Position numbers and translations under genes: made by a program. From assembly GCA_944990035.1 (NCBI GenBank), contig CALYLX010000124.1, forward strand, positions 248,001 through 312,000: 64,000 bases of DNA. The letters are read 5' to 3'. The stretch's first letter is position 1, and the number at the start of each line of letters is the position of its first letter. The notes under the pieces are model-generated. The model did not search any database and was not told where the DNA came from. It was given only the letters and a program-made list of their open reading frames with translations. This document shows, in pieces, positions 36,809 to 48,890 of this stretch. The DNA comes from Clitopilus passeckerianus (lineage: Eukaryota > Basidiomycota > Agaricomycetes > Agaricales > Entolomataceae).

Positions 36809-39214
36809 TCAGTTCGCCTTCCTCCTCCTCTTGGTGCCCTTAGTCGTCGGCGAGTCTTGCACGTTCAACGTCGACATCCCCGAAACCGACTCCCTATCGC
36901 TCAAATCAAGCGACTTCCTCTTATTCCCTTCGTACCCCGCAACAGGTGGGTGCAACCCTCCAGAGGCATTCAAACTATTCCGCGAATGAGCCCCAGCGGC
37001 TGCCGTTGGAGCCTGACGTTGGACTGGATCCAAACCGGAATTCGCAAACGCCTCAGCGTTGGCAGCTGTAGGAGCGTAGCCAGCCAGGCCACCCGAGGCA
37101 GGGTTCGACGGATCCAGCTGGTCCCAGAGCAACGACCCAATGTCGAAGATATTGTTTGGATCCTGGGCGGCACCGGTTGCAGAGGAAGTGGGTATATGCG
37201 CACCACTCCCAGTCGATGACCCAGACGCAGTGGATTTATGTTGTATCTGCGCCTGCTGCGAAGCAGAGGGGTGGGTGGTATCCATCATATTCCCATGCCC
37301 GTCATCGCTCATCCCATCCTCAGCCCCTATCTCCCCCAGTCCACTGTCAGGGTGCTCAATCGTGCTGGGATCCAACCCCAGATCACGAATGAAACTCTCG
37401 ATATCGGTGCTCATCGCGTTCACGTCCCTGTCAATATCCTCAGCAGCTTTCCAGTCTCGAGCAATATGCTGAGCTTGGGCGTCGTTGGTGTAATGCGACA
37501 GGCCTTCGCCAGTAGGGGGGTGATCGTCAAACGAGAGAAGAGAATCCACGCCTCCGGGGACGTTCTGAATGGAAGGTGTGTTGGATATGAATTGGCTCCA
37601 GTCCAAAGGCTGAGCGTAGGGCATAACCTGTTGTTGATTGGTTCCGGACCCAGAACCTGTCTGGGTATGATCGGCGGAGAGGGCGTCTGCGGCATTGAGG
37701 TTCGATAAGAGTTGTTGAATTTGGGAAGGGGTCAGTTGATTCAGGAAGGTTTGAACCCGAGGATCAAAGTCGAGGCTATTGGAAGGGGAACGGGTGGGGG
37801 TGATAGAGCGGTCGGTGACTTCTGATTGAGGTTGTTGCTGGGCAGTGGCAGGTTGTGGTTGAGAGGGTCTGGAAGCCGCCGTACTCATATCTTTGGGCGT
37901 GGGTGTGGTGTTGGATGAGGAAGAACCAGAAGATGGAGTGAAGGATTGCGCCGAGGGGGTTGGTAAGAAAGGGTTTCCAGGCGGGTTCAGAGGTAACGGT
38001 TCACGGTGAGAACCATTTTCCGCAGTGGGCGTCGGTTGAGCGATGGAAGATGGTACACTTGCATCAGAATGGGCGGGTGAGGGTACTGAGTATGGAGTTT
38101 CCACAATTGGGTATTCTGTGGGCACCAAGGTCAAAGACCGTATATATGCGCCAAAAACAGAAGTCTACGTACCAGGAATGCTGAAATGCATTTGGTCATC
38201 GTCCATATCCTCATCGTCGTCTTCAACTCTCACTTTCCCACTGTTTTGCCCACTTCGGCCATCCTCGATCAGAAACCTCGACACCCTTCTTGGCACCATT
38301 GCACCACTGTCGACATTCCCATCTACATCCTTATGATGCCCCATCCCATTGCCAGCCCTGCTGCCAAAGACACCTGCCAAGAACTTGAGGATCCGATTGA
38401 TGGTATCCTGCTGTTTCTGGTGCTTCTGCCTGGCATCCATAGCGTCCTGCCACAGAAGCTGATTCGACCGCTTGAGCTCATTCAACTCTTGTGAGATGGC
38501 AGCTTGGTGTCGTTTGATAGCTGTAATGCCATTGACTATCGTTGAGACGTCCATTACTTGGTTGTTGGCATTGGGCGAGCTGATGGTGCCATTAGCGCCA
38601 GATGTGGCGGCATTCGAAGTGCTTCCATTTGACGACGACTCGGTTCGCTGGAGGTCAAGAACGCCGTCCCCAAGACCGTCTGCACCTGCTGCGCCCTGTG
38701 CCACTTGTTTCTTGCGTTGGATTAGACAAAGTAGATCAGGTTGGCCGCGGACGAAGTTGGGGTGTGCAAAGTTCCAGAATTCTGTGTCTGTGTCGGATCT
38801 GAGAACACCTTGCTGTAGGTGGGGTATTTTGTGAAACCCGTACATGTTGAGTTGGCGAACGAAGGAGGCAAAGTTTTGATGCTTGAACCACCTCCCAAGC
38901 ACTTCCCTTGCAAATCGTTCATGGTCAAGGACTTTGAACAGTATCAGCACCATTTTTATAGCTAAAACAGACATAACTCACCGAAAAACGAGTCTCCAGC
39001 GTCCGACCACCGTATAAGTTCATGATTATTGGGATCATTGACCATCCTGTAACATTAAACCCTGTCAGCTCATTTGCTCATACTGCTATCAGCACAGACG
39101 ACTCAACTCGTGAAGTTTCTGCAAGAAAGCTGGCACTTGAGATCTCGCCTTCTGCATCGTTATGGTGGGCGTTCTATGGCGTGCTAATGCTACTTGACCT
39201 GTGGCCATTGTCAT
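36809..39214 (-). CDS. Heat shock transcription factor (HSF family)
   Basis: Sequence-specific activator binding nGAAn repeats. Exons: 39214-39108, 39046-38982, 38931-38173, 38115-36809; 2238 nt, 745 residues. The DNA-binding domain runs from about residue 25 to 130: VPAFLQKLHEMVNDPNNHEL, IRWSDAGDSFFVLDHERFAR, WFKHQNFASFVRQLNMYGFH. A Gln/Leu coiled-coil trimerisation region follows (IVNGITAIKRHQAAISQELN). The long C-terminus is Ser/Pro/Gln-rich with acidic patches (EDDDEDMDDD; LSFDDHPPTGE), suited to activation, and ends in the basic KGTKRRRKAN, a probable nuclear localisation signal. The start is taken at MTMATGQVALARH, in frame with the domain. Confidence 0.93.
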
Positions 39215-39954
39215 GGATTGAAGCAGAGTTTGGACGTTGCAATATTCAAAAGCGGTGGGATTCCATTTACGGTTATCTCATCAAAGTAAAAACAAACGCA
39301 AATACTTTAACGTCATATCAGGTACGGCATGCCTATGGCCACGTTGACCCTGCGAGGAAGCCTAGCTCTCCTGAACCTGAATTATCATGTTGTGGCTGCA
39401 ATCTTATAAGGAACTGGGGGAACTCCACGGCGTAGCATGTACATGTGCCAGAAGAGCGAGCGGCTATTGCGTTGGGCTACGTGTCCATGACAAGGCCACG
39501 TTGCGCGCGACTGACTTGACTTGGATCAAGACACCCAAGCCATGCACTGCTGGCGTGAACAGCTGTATCATTTAGATACACTAGCGCAGAAAACATGTAT
39601 AGTAGCTTCCCGTCGATGTATCATCCGGATACACCAATGGGGACAAAGCAAGCCATGGGTATATCCTTCAGAAACACCAATGCGAAGGCACCAAACAGCT
39701 AACGAAGGGCGGTGTTTCCGGGTGATACAGCCCGGCACCCCAGTAGTGACGGCGCAGCACCTCAAATCGGCCATCATGCTCTTTAAAATCAACATAAAAT
39801 GGGCATTTCTCTGTCTGTCATTAAATCCATAGCCCTATACAGATATCAAACAAACTTGGGCCTTCTGGTGGCCCGGATCCCTGTCCATGGAGACGGGATG
39901 CATGACCCATGACCCCGACATCCAGTTGATATTTTGGCGGCCCTAGAGCTTGAA
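39215..39954. other. No confident gene
   Basis: Promoter side of the HSF gene and 3' flank of the broken paralogue to the right. Short frames only. Confidence 0.4.
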
Positions 39955-41110
39955 TTAATTCGAGGAGACACTCACACAATCTTTCCAAATCATCCCCCCA
40001 TTGTCGTATCCATTATAATCGTCATAATTCCCATTGTCCCTGGACTGGCAGTTCTTGCACACCAACGATTTCCCCACTTTATCCATGATACTCCTTGGGA
40101 CAAGCCCTTGACCCCGGTATTTATCCCACCCTTCTTCCATAAGAGAGAGCATTGCGTCCTGCGCTCTCAGGTTGACGACGAAAGGTCCAACAGACGACCC
40201 AGGACAATCTGTGTGGTTCGCGATCTCCTTCCTTCCGAACAGGAACTGTGGCGCAGAACTGCTTCGTTCAGAGCCTGATATGCATTGAAATAGACAAGTG
40301 AGAGATGTCGGCCACCTGTTAAGTTCCTTGGTTATCTTGTATCTCCGCGTGGTAGCAGATATAAAACTGTTCTTCTGACACTCCTTCTCTGGGTAATCCA
40401 GGATAGCCTTGTCCCCCCTCGTATGCTTCTCCTTCCACATCAATGCGCCGTTTGATCATACGACGTCGACGAACGAAGGGGAAGATATCAGAAAGAGGCC
40501 CGTTGTATTCCTTCAGTGCTGAAGCGCTTCTGGCAGATGTTTGCGTATATTCTCTCAATCAGCCACTGGCATCGTCGCCACGCTTCCTCAATCTCTGCTT
40601 TCTCTGCAAAGACCAAGGCTAGTCTATGTTGCACAGTTTCCGAGATGAAAGGCCAAGCTATTACATCTCGATCAGTCCGGGAGCAATCTAACCGGATGAG
40701 TTTCCAGCCTGGGGCTCACTTCGTCTCGGCTGCTTGATAGGTGGCCTCGCATCAAGTCCGTACTTTCTCCAAGGCGCAGAGGTTACAAGGCGGAGTTTCT
40801 GGAGGTCTAGTCTATCAATCCCACGTTTTATCAACTGGCCTTCGAAGCTTCCGGAGCGCAAGTCAAGAAGGCGCTTAATAGAACGTTCCCGACAACATAC
40901 TAGCGCCCGACCGTCTTGTAGAGGTACTTGTACTCTTGTTCAAGAGCCTTTCGATAATCTTTTTATGCCGCCATTTTTGCGCCTTCATCGGCTTCAATCG
41001 ATATTAGTACCAGTCATCCAATTGGAATCCGACCATCATGGCGTTCTTAAAGAATGGACACATCAGAAGGAAAATGTGCCAGCTATTGCCCATCTTTGGG
41101 GATGTCAGTG
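39955..41110 (-). pseudogene. Unknown-family paralogue, copy 1 (frameshifted)
   Basis: Aligns by eye along its length with the intact copy at 41.3-42.7 kb. Shared words: RIYANICQKRF/RIYANMCDKRF, SDIFPFVRRR/SDFFPFAHRR, LTCLFQCISGSER, FLFGRKEIANHTDCP, NLRAQDAML, MDKVGKSLVCKNC. The frame changes at least three times. One change is after KRF near 40520; one follows EEQF near 40365, where 8 bases are missing relative to copy 2. A further one lies near 40960 in the upstream part. Probably not translated into a full protein. Confidence 0.7.
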
Positions 41111-41271
41111 AGCCCCAGGATGCGTTTGAGTTGCTGACCCAGGTCTACCAACATGGCACAGCAGCTTCAATCAAACATAATGCGTAACGCTCCTTTCAAA
41201 TCCATAACTCAGTACATTTTATCTAGGAGCGTAGGTAGTACTCATTTAGAAACGCTATCCAACCATCATAT

Positions 41272-42712
41272 TTAAATTGAGCCTTGCGGTGGCTTGGATC
41301 CCTTTCCATCGCAACGTGATGGCCAACCTATAAGTAAGAGTGACAAGAATAGTGATGCCCATTTAGCCTTAGTAGCCTTGAACTTGGAGCGATTGAACAA
41401 GTTACTCACACAATCTCTCCACCTCAAGCCCTTCTTGGATAGGATTTCGTAGTCTCCATTGGCTTTCCCTTGACCAGGGTGACAGTTGGTACATACCAAC
41501 GACTTTCCCATTTTATCCATGGTACTTTCAGTGACCAGACCATGATCCGAGTGGTTTTCTGGTGCTTCTTCCATAACAGCAAGGATCGCATCCTGTGCTC
41601 TTAAGTTAAGGATGAAAGGCCCCAAAGTTGACTCAGGGCAACCTGTATGATTGGCGATCTCTTCTGCTCCGAACAGAAATTGTGGTGCACCAGTCCGTTC
41701 AGAGCATGGTATACATTGGAATACGCAGGTAAGAGAGGCCGGACATTTATTGAACTCCAAGCTGATCTTGTATTTTTGCGCCGTTGCTGATACAAACGCA
41801 AAGAACTGCTCTTCGGACGCCTTGGCTCTGGGTAGTTCAGGATGGTCCTGTTGCTTCTCGTACCCTTCAATTTCTTCCGCAATTCGCTGGTTCACGGCAG
41901 CGCGTCGGTGAGCAAATGGGAAGAAGTCGGACAGATGTCCACTGTAGTCTATCTTGTCTTCGTGGCTGTAGAAACGCTTGTCGCACATGTTTGCATATAT
42001 TCTCTTGATTAGAGATCGTCGAGACGCTTCCGCAGTCTCCGCTTTCTCGGCAGAGATGGTGGCGAGTATAGGCTGCAAAATCGCCAACACAGATGGCCAG
42101 GCTATTAAATTTTGGTCAGCCTAGGAATTGGATAGCGGCATATACTTCCAGCCTGGAGCTCACTTCGTCTTGGATGCTTGATAGGCGGCCTCACATCAAG
42201 CCCGTATTGGATTCTTAGGGTCAGGGAGGAAAAATGAAGTTTATGAAGACCTAGTTCATCAAAGCCGCGATTTTTCAACCGACGTTTGAAACTTCCGAGA
42301 AAGCGATTCAGAAAGGTTCTTTGGGAGCAGAAAGTTTTCTTAGGGACGTACTAGGTTTCAACATTGCAGTGGAGATACATATACTCCTGTTGAAGAGCTG
42401 TTCTATGATCTTCTTGCTGCCAGCATCTTGCATCGTTCATCGGCTTTATTGAGCGGACACACCTTTTACTCGGATGAAATGCGACAGAATTCTGGTCAGG
42501 CTTACCCCAATGACTGACCCGAACAGATCCTTTGGAAAACCTCCGAAGTCCCGTGTACGAGACGGTGGGTTCTCCCAGTGCTCGTTCATGTCGTGTATAA
42601 GCTGCATTTCCAATATTTGCTGTTTCTCGCTAGCTGCCAAGATTACGAGGATCTCAGCCTCTAATAAATGAGCTTTGATTTTATTCGTACCGAATCGTTG
42701 AACAGGTTCCAT
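41272..42712 (-). CDS. Unknown basidiomycete-type protein, copy 2 (intact)
   Basis: The last exon is a single open frame from 42120 to 41272 (283 codons, ADQNLIAWPSVLAIL to SRCDGKGSKPPQGSI). Upstream exons carry MEPVQRFGTNKIKAHLLEAE (from 42712) and RTALQQEYMYLHCNVET; their exact joins are not resolved. Visible features: a helical N-terminal region, an RIYANMCDKRF stretch and NHTGCPESTLGPFILNLRAQ. A C-terminal SLVCTNC with a further Cys at RWRDC suggests a metal- or disulfide-binding patch, and a hydrophobic LFLSLLLIGW lies near the end. I recognise the general style of a large uncharacterised Agaricomycete family but cannot give a function. Confidence 0.6.
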
Positions 42713-43893
42713 GTCCTTAGTAAATTGAGATAGTTTGAAGTTAGAGGGAGCCCATCTCCTGAAAAGTGAAAGTATTAACTGTTTGGAAGCCCAGACCTAA
42801 CCGGAACTGACTTTTGATAACACTGGTAGCACACCCGAAAGGGTACTGTGAAACGTATGGATGATGAGGCTAGCCCTCCGCAGGCAGAAGTATCCTGCGC
42901 TCTCAATCAATACTGACGGGCATTTGACATGGATGCTAACTAACCTGGCAAATTGGAGGGGCAAAAAGAAGGTTCGTCCATCTCAGCGGACACATATCGG
43001 TTGGCCAAGAAGGAACAGAAGGGGCATGGTCGTATATGTAGACCCACAACTGGTGGCATTGCTCAGGTGATAAAATGTACCGAAGATGTTGTGAGGTCTT
43101 GGTCAGATGATATAGGTCTACGGGGTGCAGGTACTTGCATATCTACTCTCGAATTGGTCAGACAATTGTCCCACATTTGCTTTTGGATTTAGTTGCCTCA
43201 TAGAAGAGCTCCAAGGGAAGGACCTCAAAGAATCTACTGAGATCGCAGAGTAGCGGGCGTTGTAAACGCCAGCCCTTCCGTCGTGCTCGTTGAATCAAGA
43301 CATAAGATGGGTTATCTATACCCATGGGAGCGAAAATCAGTGCCATGGAAGCCGGTAGCCGTTGAGTGTACAATGAACGAACAGAAGATTTTCACTTCGC
43401 TTGGTTGAATCTGGCTCCGTAGAAGGGTAATCACACGAACGGGCTTCAGCTCCTTCTTGAGTTCCAAGTCATCAGTAATGGGGTGAAAGGGAAATAAGTC
43501 AGCCACCATGCAGAAGAAGCTATTGACTGAGTTGTGGGGGACGATGTTGAAAGCGTTTCCGAGAACATCGGTGCAGGTGCCAACACTTATTAGGCCCAAG
43601 GGAAGACAGACACTCTCACGATCCATCCATGACAGACGGCTGATCGCCGCGCAAACTTGAACCTGCTCGACACTCCATGGCTTGTCGCAGACGTTCTATG
43701 GCGACATTGGTGACAGCAGCGTGACTATGCACTTTGGAGGTATTTAATGCTCGAGAGGTCCTTCGACAACACGATTATGATAGCTTTACAACGTTACAAA
43801 ACGACGCTACATCCCTACGAGTAAATTACGAGCTTCAGAACTTTGAAAATTGTGAGAAGAGCATCAACAATGGCCAATCAAGCACTGAGGCTA
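42713..43893. other. Possible small F-box-like reading frames, unresolved
   Basis: On the minus strand, frames 43626-43312 (starts MDRESVCLPLGLISVGTCTD) and 43373-43158 (contains SRFFEVLPLELFYEATK, similar to the LPxEL core of an F-box) could be exons of one gene. I could not join them with a confident splice, so I do not call a CDS. Confidence 0.25.
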
Positions 43894-45345
43894 TCATCCC
43901 CCATCCCCCATCAATACATCTCCTACTTCAATAAACATCGCAGCCCTTTGGAACGGGTTCCGAAGGTTAGGCAAAGCCAGCCTCGAGGACATGTCCTCGG
44001 CGAGGCAAGGGGAAAGCTCCGTTTTCGCTAGCCGCAGCAGCCTCTTCTTCGAAATTCGTGTTTGGCGTCCAAGGTACTCCGCGTGAGCCGCACGGCCACT
44101 GCCTGCTGTGCAGAGTAGTTCGACTTGACTGATACGAGCAGTCAAGCGCATGTGGCTTCGCTCACGAGCCCGAAGAAATCTAAGAACAGCTGAATTGAGA
44201 AGGTAAGACATGCGAGGGCTCAGATCGGAGGACCAAATGACTAACCGCTATTTTGCTCGAGCCGATGAAGGATGCGATCGTTTTCGGTAACGAGTCTATC
44301 CTTCTCGTCCTTTAGGCCCTGAATATCCTCCTGGTAGCCAACGCTCTGCATCCTCAATCCCTGGTTTTCAAACTTGAGGGTCCTAATCTCTTCTCGATAT
44401 TCTCCGACGCTTGAAATGTGTGCTCGCCTCGCAGATGTGGTGTGTTTTGCAGAAGCAGCGGAGGCAGGCTCTCCTCCTGCCGTGGTACTAGTAGTAGGAA
44501 TGGTCTTGTTTTCGGCATTAGTCTTCTCTCCTTCGTCCGCCACCAGTAACATTTGGGAAGGGCTGACAAGCTGAACTGAGTCAGTTTAGATAGTTGTTCC
44601 CGCTACATCTTCGCTGCTGGTTGAAGAGGACACCATGGAGAGCGAAGAACGCTTTTTCAAAGGTCTGGACGCTTGAAGACTCGAGAAGGTGACTGGTGGA
44701 GGGGTGGGATGTGGTGGGTGGCGAGCAAGATTTGGATATTGTAATCCTTTGGATCCTAGGTCCCGCTCAATGTGCTCTTGCTTCACCAAGTCAATGGGGT
44801 CGATGTTGTCAGGAATAGGCGTGTTCTCTTCGGATGGCGGGGTGCGCTTGGCGGCTGTGTTACCTACGAATTTTATCAGAAATTGTATCGGCGTAGCGGG
44901 GGTGGTCAATCCTACCTTTCGGTTTCTTCTCATACGTGCCATATTTATCGAACAGCATGAACGCCTTCTCTAGGTTCAATCCCATTTTAGCAGCTGTATA
45001 CTCTGTCTGATATTGCCTTGTCCTGGAACATCGCTGATGTTGATTCATGCACCGTTCACAGCGAATACCATTGCCTTCCGGAACGCAGGATCTACTGCTG
45101 CTTTGAGTTTTGCAAGCATCGCAAGGCTAGCGAAATCTTTTAGCTAAAGCATACAATGGAGTGAGACGTGACTTACAAGAACACGCTGTTCTAATGCCCA
45201 CGTTTTCTGGGTGTTCAAGTCAGATTTCAGATTTCGCGGCGTTGAGGTGGCGCTTAAAGGGCTGGACGAGATCCTTTTCGTCAACGATTAATAGCTCGTC
45301 TTCCTCCTGATCTCCAGCAGAAGAGGGTTTCGTTCTTGCTGACAT
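43894..45345 (-). CDS. Cys-motif, coiled-coil protein (possible zinc-binding); 5' frame uncertain
   Basis: A zinc-finger-like cluster (CDACKTQSSSRSC, then GIRCERCMNQHQRCS) is followed by TEYTAAKMGLNLEKAFMLFD, a Ser/Pro-rich linker, and a predicted coiled coil (EEIRTLKFENQGLRMQSVGY ... LKDEKDRLVTENDRILHRLE). The last exon (SAVLRFLRARERSHMRLTAR to GDVLMGDGG) ends at 43894. An in-frame TAA at 44586-44588 is removed by a 63-nt GT-AG intron (44633-44571). At the 5' end, frame MSARTKPSSAGDQEEDELLI (from 45345) and frame STPRNLKSDLNTQKTWALEQ (to 45183) are offset. No good intron joins them, so a one-base indel or a missed exon is likely. Resembles single-Cys-cluster regulators of basidiomycetes; DNA binding is not shown. 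Confidence 0.6.
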
Positions 45346-45717
45346 GTTAGAACAAGCCAATGTAAGGTAGGGTCACAGCAATGGCAGCTGGAACGCGAGA
45401 AGAAACCGTGGCTTTAATGTTATTTCAAAAAGATCTTGAGATCTTCGAGAAGCTCCAGAGCTTTCAGGGAAGGCGGGCAAGCGTTATTTATCAGTGGTTC
45501 TCTCAAATGAGAGTGTTTAAACCTCATGTCGCTGTCGATTATGCTTCGATCTGGTCTCCGAGTCAGAGTCCGACGGTGAACTGAGCAGGCAACAAAACCG
45601 AGTGACATTGATGATAATATGGTAGAGTACAATCTGCGTTCACAATTAGGAAAAGATGAGCATAACCAACTAGGTATCAGAAGCAAAAGGTCCATACAGC
45701 AATAAATTACACGACGC
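45346..45717. other. Intergenic
   Basis: Promoter side of the Cys-motif gene and 3' flank of the dephospho-CoA kinase gene. Nothing else seen. Confidence 0.5.
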
Positions 45718-46538
45718 TCAGTCCTTTTTCTTCGAGGCGGGCTTCTTGCGAGAAGTCCAAATGTTCCGAATGAGAATAGTCCATAAGGCAGACAAGAAGG
45801 CCAGCGGAGGTAGCATGTAGCCAATCCACCACATGGGCCCAAGACCCTTCTCTACTTTAGCAACGAATGCGTCAACCTGAGCGCTCAGGTCTTGTGGGGA
45901 ACCAGAGTTGTCGATGACGATGTCGGCGTAGGGTATTTTATCAGCAATGGGAAGCTGGGAGTTGAGCCGTGAACGAGCTTCCTCCTCTGTTGAGTTATCC
46001 CGAGCTATTAGCCGTTGGAGTTGGATTTCAGGGGAACTGCGAAAAAAGTCAGCGACGGACGTCGAGAGTTTGAAAGGAAGCGTACCAATAGACCACGGCC
46101 ACCAAACCCATCCATCGCCATAGCTTGCTTTCAACGAGCAGAGGGATGTCAAGGACGACATACTTCTCGCTGTTCACCCATAGTTCCATGACTTTGTTGA
46201 ACATGGCCCACCGAACAGCAGGGTGAACGATGGAGTTCAGCTTCTTCCGCTTAGCTTCATCATTGAAGATGATAATCCCCAACTTCTTCCGGTCCAAGGT
46301 CCCATTCTCCAGTAAAACATCCTCTCCAAACTCCTTGATAATCTTCTGCAGAGCGGGCGTGCCAGGCAGCACAACCTCACGAGCTAGCACATCCGCGTCG
46401 ACGACCTGAATCTTTTTCTCCTTGAGGAGCTTGGAAACTGAGGATTTCCCGGTGGCAATACCGCCTGTGAGCCCAATAACTATTGACACGTCAATAAGAC
46501 AATGAATGCTTCAGAATACGGCTATACATACCTAGCAT
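45718..46538 (-). CDS. CAB5: Dephospho-CoA kinase with C-terminal membrane segment
   Basis: Last step of coenzyme A synthesis: phosphorylates dephospho-CoA. Exons: 46538-46532 (7 nt), 46479-46086, 46036-45718; 720 nt, 239 residues. P-loop GLTGGIATGKSSVS; VVDADVLAREVV; HPAVRWAMFNKV; the lid region VVYCSPEIQLQRLIARD with EEEARSRLNSQLP. A C-terminal hydrophobic helix (MWWIGYMLPPLAFLSALWTI) with a basic tail (RKKPASKKKD) suggests anchoring to a membrane, as in many eukaryotic homologues. The true start is the small upstream exon ATGCTAG, because no ATG precedes the P-loop inside exon 2. CAB5 is the yeast name for this function. Confidence 0.92.
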
Positions 46539-46767
46539 TGGCCTTCGTGGTCGGGGGTCGTGACAGTTGAGGACAACCTGGAGGTGTTTATAACTGAGCC
46601 CGCAGGCAAATATGGGGTGTAGTCCGAGAAATCCCCGAAGCCCCCCCGCACAGGAACTCGTCGAAAAAATACACTGGGTCGTTCCTGGGATCAGCTCAAG
46701 GGCTCAAATCGAGGTGTTTCATTGGTAAAATGCATTTCCAACTATTATACGAATACACTTTCTTGGA

Positions 46768-48890
46768 CTACAACGCTCGTTTACGAATGAGATGGCTAGC
46801 CGTAGGATCTGGCACGGCGTTATGGTTCATCCATAGATTCTTGAACGGGCGAGCTTCTGGGTCCAATATAATATCATAATTCAACAACACATGCGCAATG
46901 AAGGCCTTCATCTTGTTGACAGCGAAGAAACGCCCCTAGGTAGTCAATCTCAGTAATTTGGCTCAAAGCGGAAAGCCTCACCAAGCGTGACGGCCGTGTC
47001 CGAAAACAATGTAATCTGGTCCAAGAGTAACCATGGAATGCTTGTTGAACTCATCCGTTTCCGTGCCCATCTCGAGGAACCGATACCCATCGAAGGGGTT
47101 AGGATCACTATAGTAGCTCTATATTAGGAAACGTGCTTAGTACACCCGAGAACAAGCAGCAACGTTTAGATGGTTCACCTCGTCGGAATGCATAGCACAA
47201 GTTGCCACCGTTACGAATGAGCCTTTGGGCACAACGAGGCTATCAGAAAACTTGAACTCCTTGAGAACTTTGCGTTGCATCGACACTGCAGGCGACCGTT
47301 AGCACTCTGAAACATGTTCAAGAAACGGAGGGGCTTACGTGCTCCAATTCCTCCAAACCGCTAGGATTCCTTGATGAAGCTATCAACCTTGACCAGCTTC
47401 AGCAATGAAATCTTCGTCAGTCCTTCACACTGAATGACTCCCTCGATCTCCTCGCGTAGATCCAGAATGTATTCGGGATGCATGGCAAGGTCGAAGAGGA
47501 CTTGTGTGAATGTCCGAAATAGGATTCTCCGTAAACATTTGACGCAGACACAATCAATACAGGGGCTATACCATCGAGGTCGTATGGATCGCAGCAAAAT
47601 TGACCGTAAGCACCCCAAGTGCGAGATTCCGATGTCTCTTTGAGGACCTTGAGCCGATTCCAAAAGCCAGCTAATCAGGTCATTCTGAGAATATCCAAAC
47701 AAGATCAGTCAAATGCTTTGAGTTCTTCATGAATATCCAAAGGACTTACAGGTCTGCCTTCCCACTTCGTGCCGTATTTTGCATCCTTTTCCAACCGCTC
47801 TTAGATCATAGGACCAAGATGCTGCAGCCCTTTATCAATCGTCTTCGAGACGCCTGTCAAGGATCGGGCAACAAACCTGGAGGGGAGAGTTTTCGCGCCA
47901 GCTAAGATAGGTGATGACGTGCAAACTCACGGTCGCAGCAAATCCGGGAAAAGACCAATGATACTGCCCGTCTTCACCGCGTGAATGGTCAAGTCGATAT
48001 CGAGTTTTCGGTAATCCTCGTTCCTGCCTGAAGCAGTCAGTTGATAGTCATAGTAGAAAGGCATGGATGGTACTAATAGAGGCAGTCCAACGAAGAGTCG
48101 ATTGCTGGTCTTACAGGTAATTTGTATGAGTGCAGGAAGGACACAGATTTTCGACCAGTCTAATCAAGCAAAAGTTAGCTTCTGGAGAATAGTGATTGCA
48201 AAAGAGTCTCACTCTTAGTGGTGGGCATGTGCTCTGCAAATCCTATAGTAATCTCATCTTGAATATCTTGGAAGCGGATGTCAATGTTCCGAGTGAGAGG
48301 CGTTCGGACAACGCCAATATGATACGGGTCGAAGGCGATCTCTGGACCTAGCGTGTATTTGATCTGTATCGACTGTAACAAAGAACAAATCAGCCAGCCA
48401 TCCCTGAGGTAAAGGAAGGAAATCCATACCTCATTTACAACGGCCCGAAAAGAAACCTGGTCGATCGTGGCCCTTCGTAGTTCCTCTACTCTGTCCCGAC
48501 CGCTAACGATGACGAGTCAGCGAGCCATGGTTGGTATCTTGAATGCGTTGCCTTCATACTGGAATCGTTATTGGAATCGTTAATGAGAAGGGAACAGAGG
48601 ACATATATGATAATTCTGTTGCACCTTCTCATAACCTTCCTGAATCATGCCGCGAGCATCTTTGAGGTACCTGGATGCTCCAATGTACGAGACCAAAATG
48701 CCAGATTGACCAACAGCGGGTATGTTCCTAAGCTGCCTAGAATGTGAGCTTATTGTACCGTAGAGCAAACGTTGTGAAGACAGACCTTCCACCTAGCCTC
48801 CCAAGCTTGGTAGACTTGCGTGCCAACACAGAAGGCTCTAAAGCCCAAAGCAAGGGCAACGCATGCCGACAGTGCAGTGCTGGCACCCAT
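46768..48890 (-). pseudogene. Cytochrome P450 pseudogene (relative of tandem copy 3)
   Basis: Whole-length P450 homologue reading leftward. It starts MGASTALSACVALALGFRAF at 48890 and ends DPTASHLIRKRAL at 46768, sharing FGHGRHA with copy 3. Three lesions: (1) a one-base deletion near 47629 shifts frame between NDLISWLLESAQGPQRD and the I-helix; (2) the K-helix ESQR is cut by a TAG at 47361-47363 (CAG to TAG); (3) at the haem loop the exon start is altered (TAG directly before GGGCGTTTC), so the Cys-Pro-Gly sequence cannot be made. Exon order is otherwise kept, so inactivation is fairly recent. Confidence 0.88.

Noticed and set aside
44586..44588. In-frame TAA in the coiled-coil gene taken as a nonsense mutation
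   Set aside because: A 63-nt GT-AG intron (44633-44571) removes it and keeps frame.
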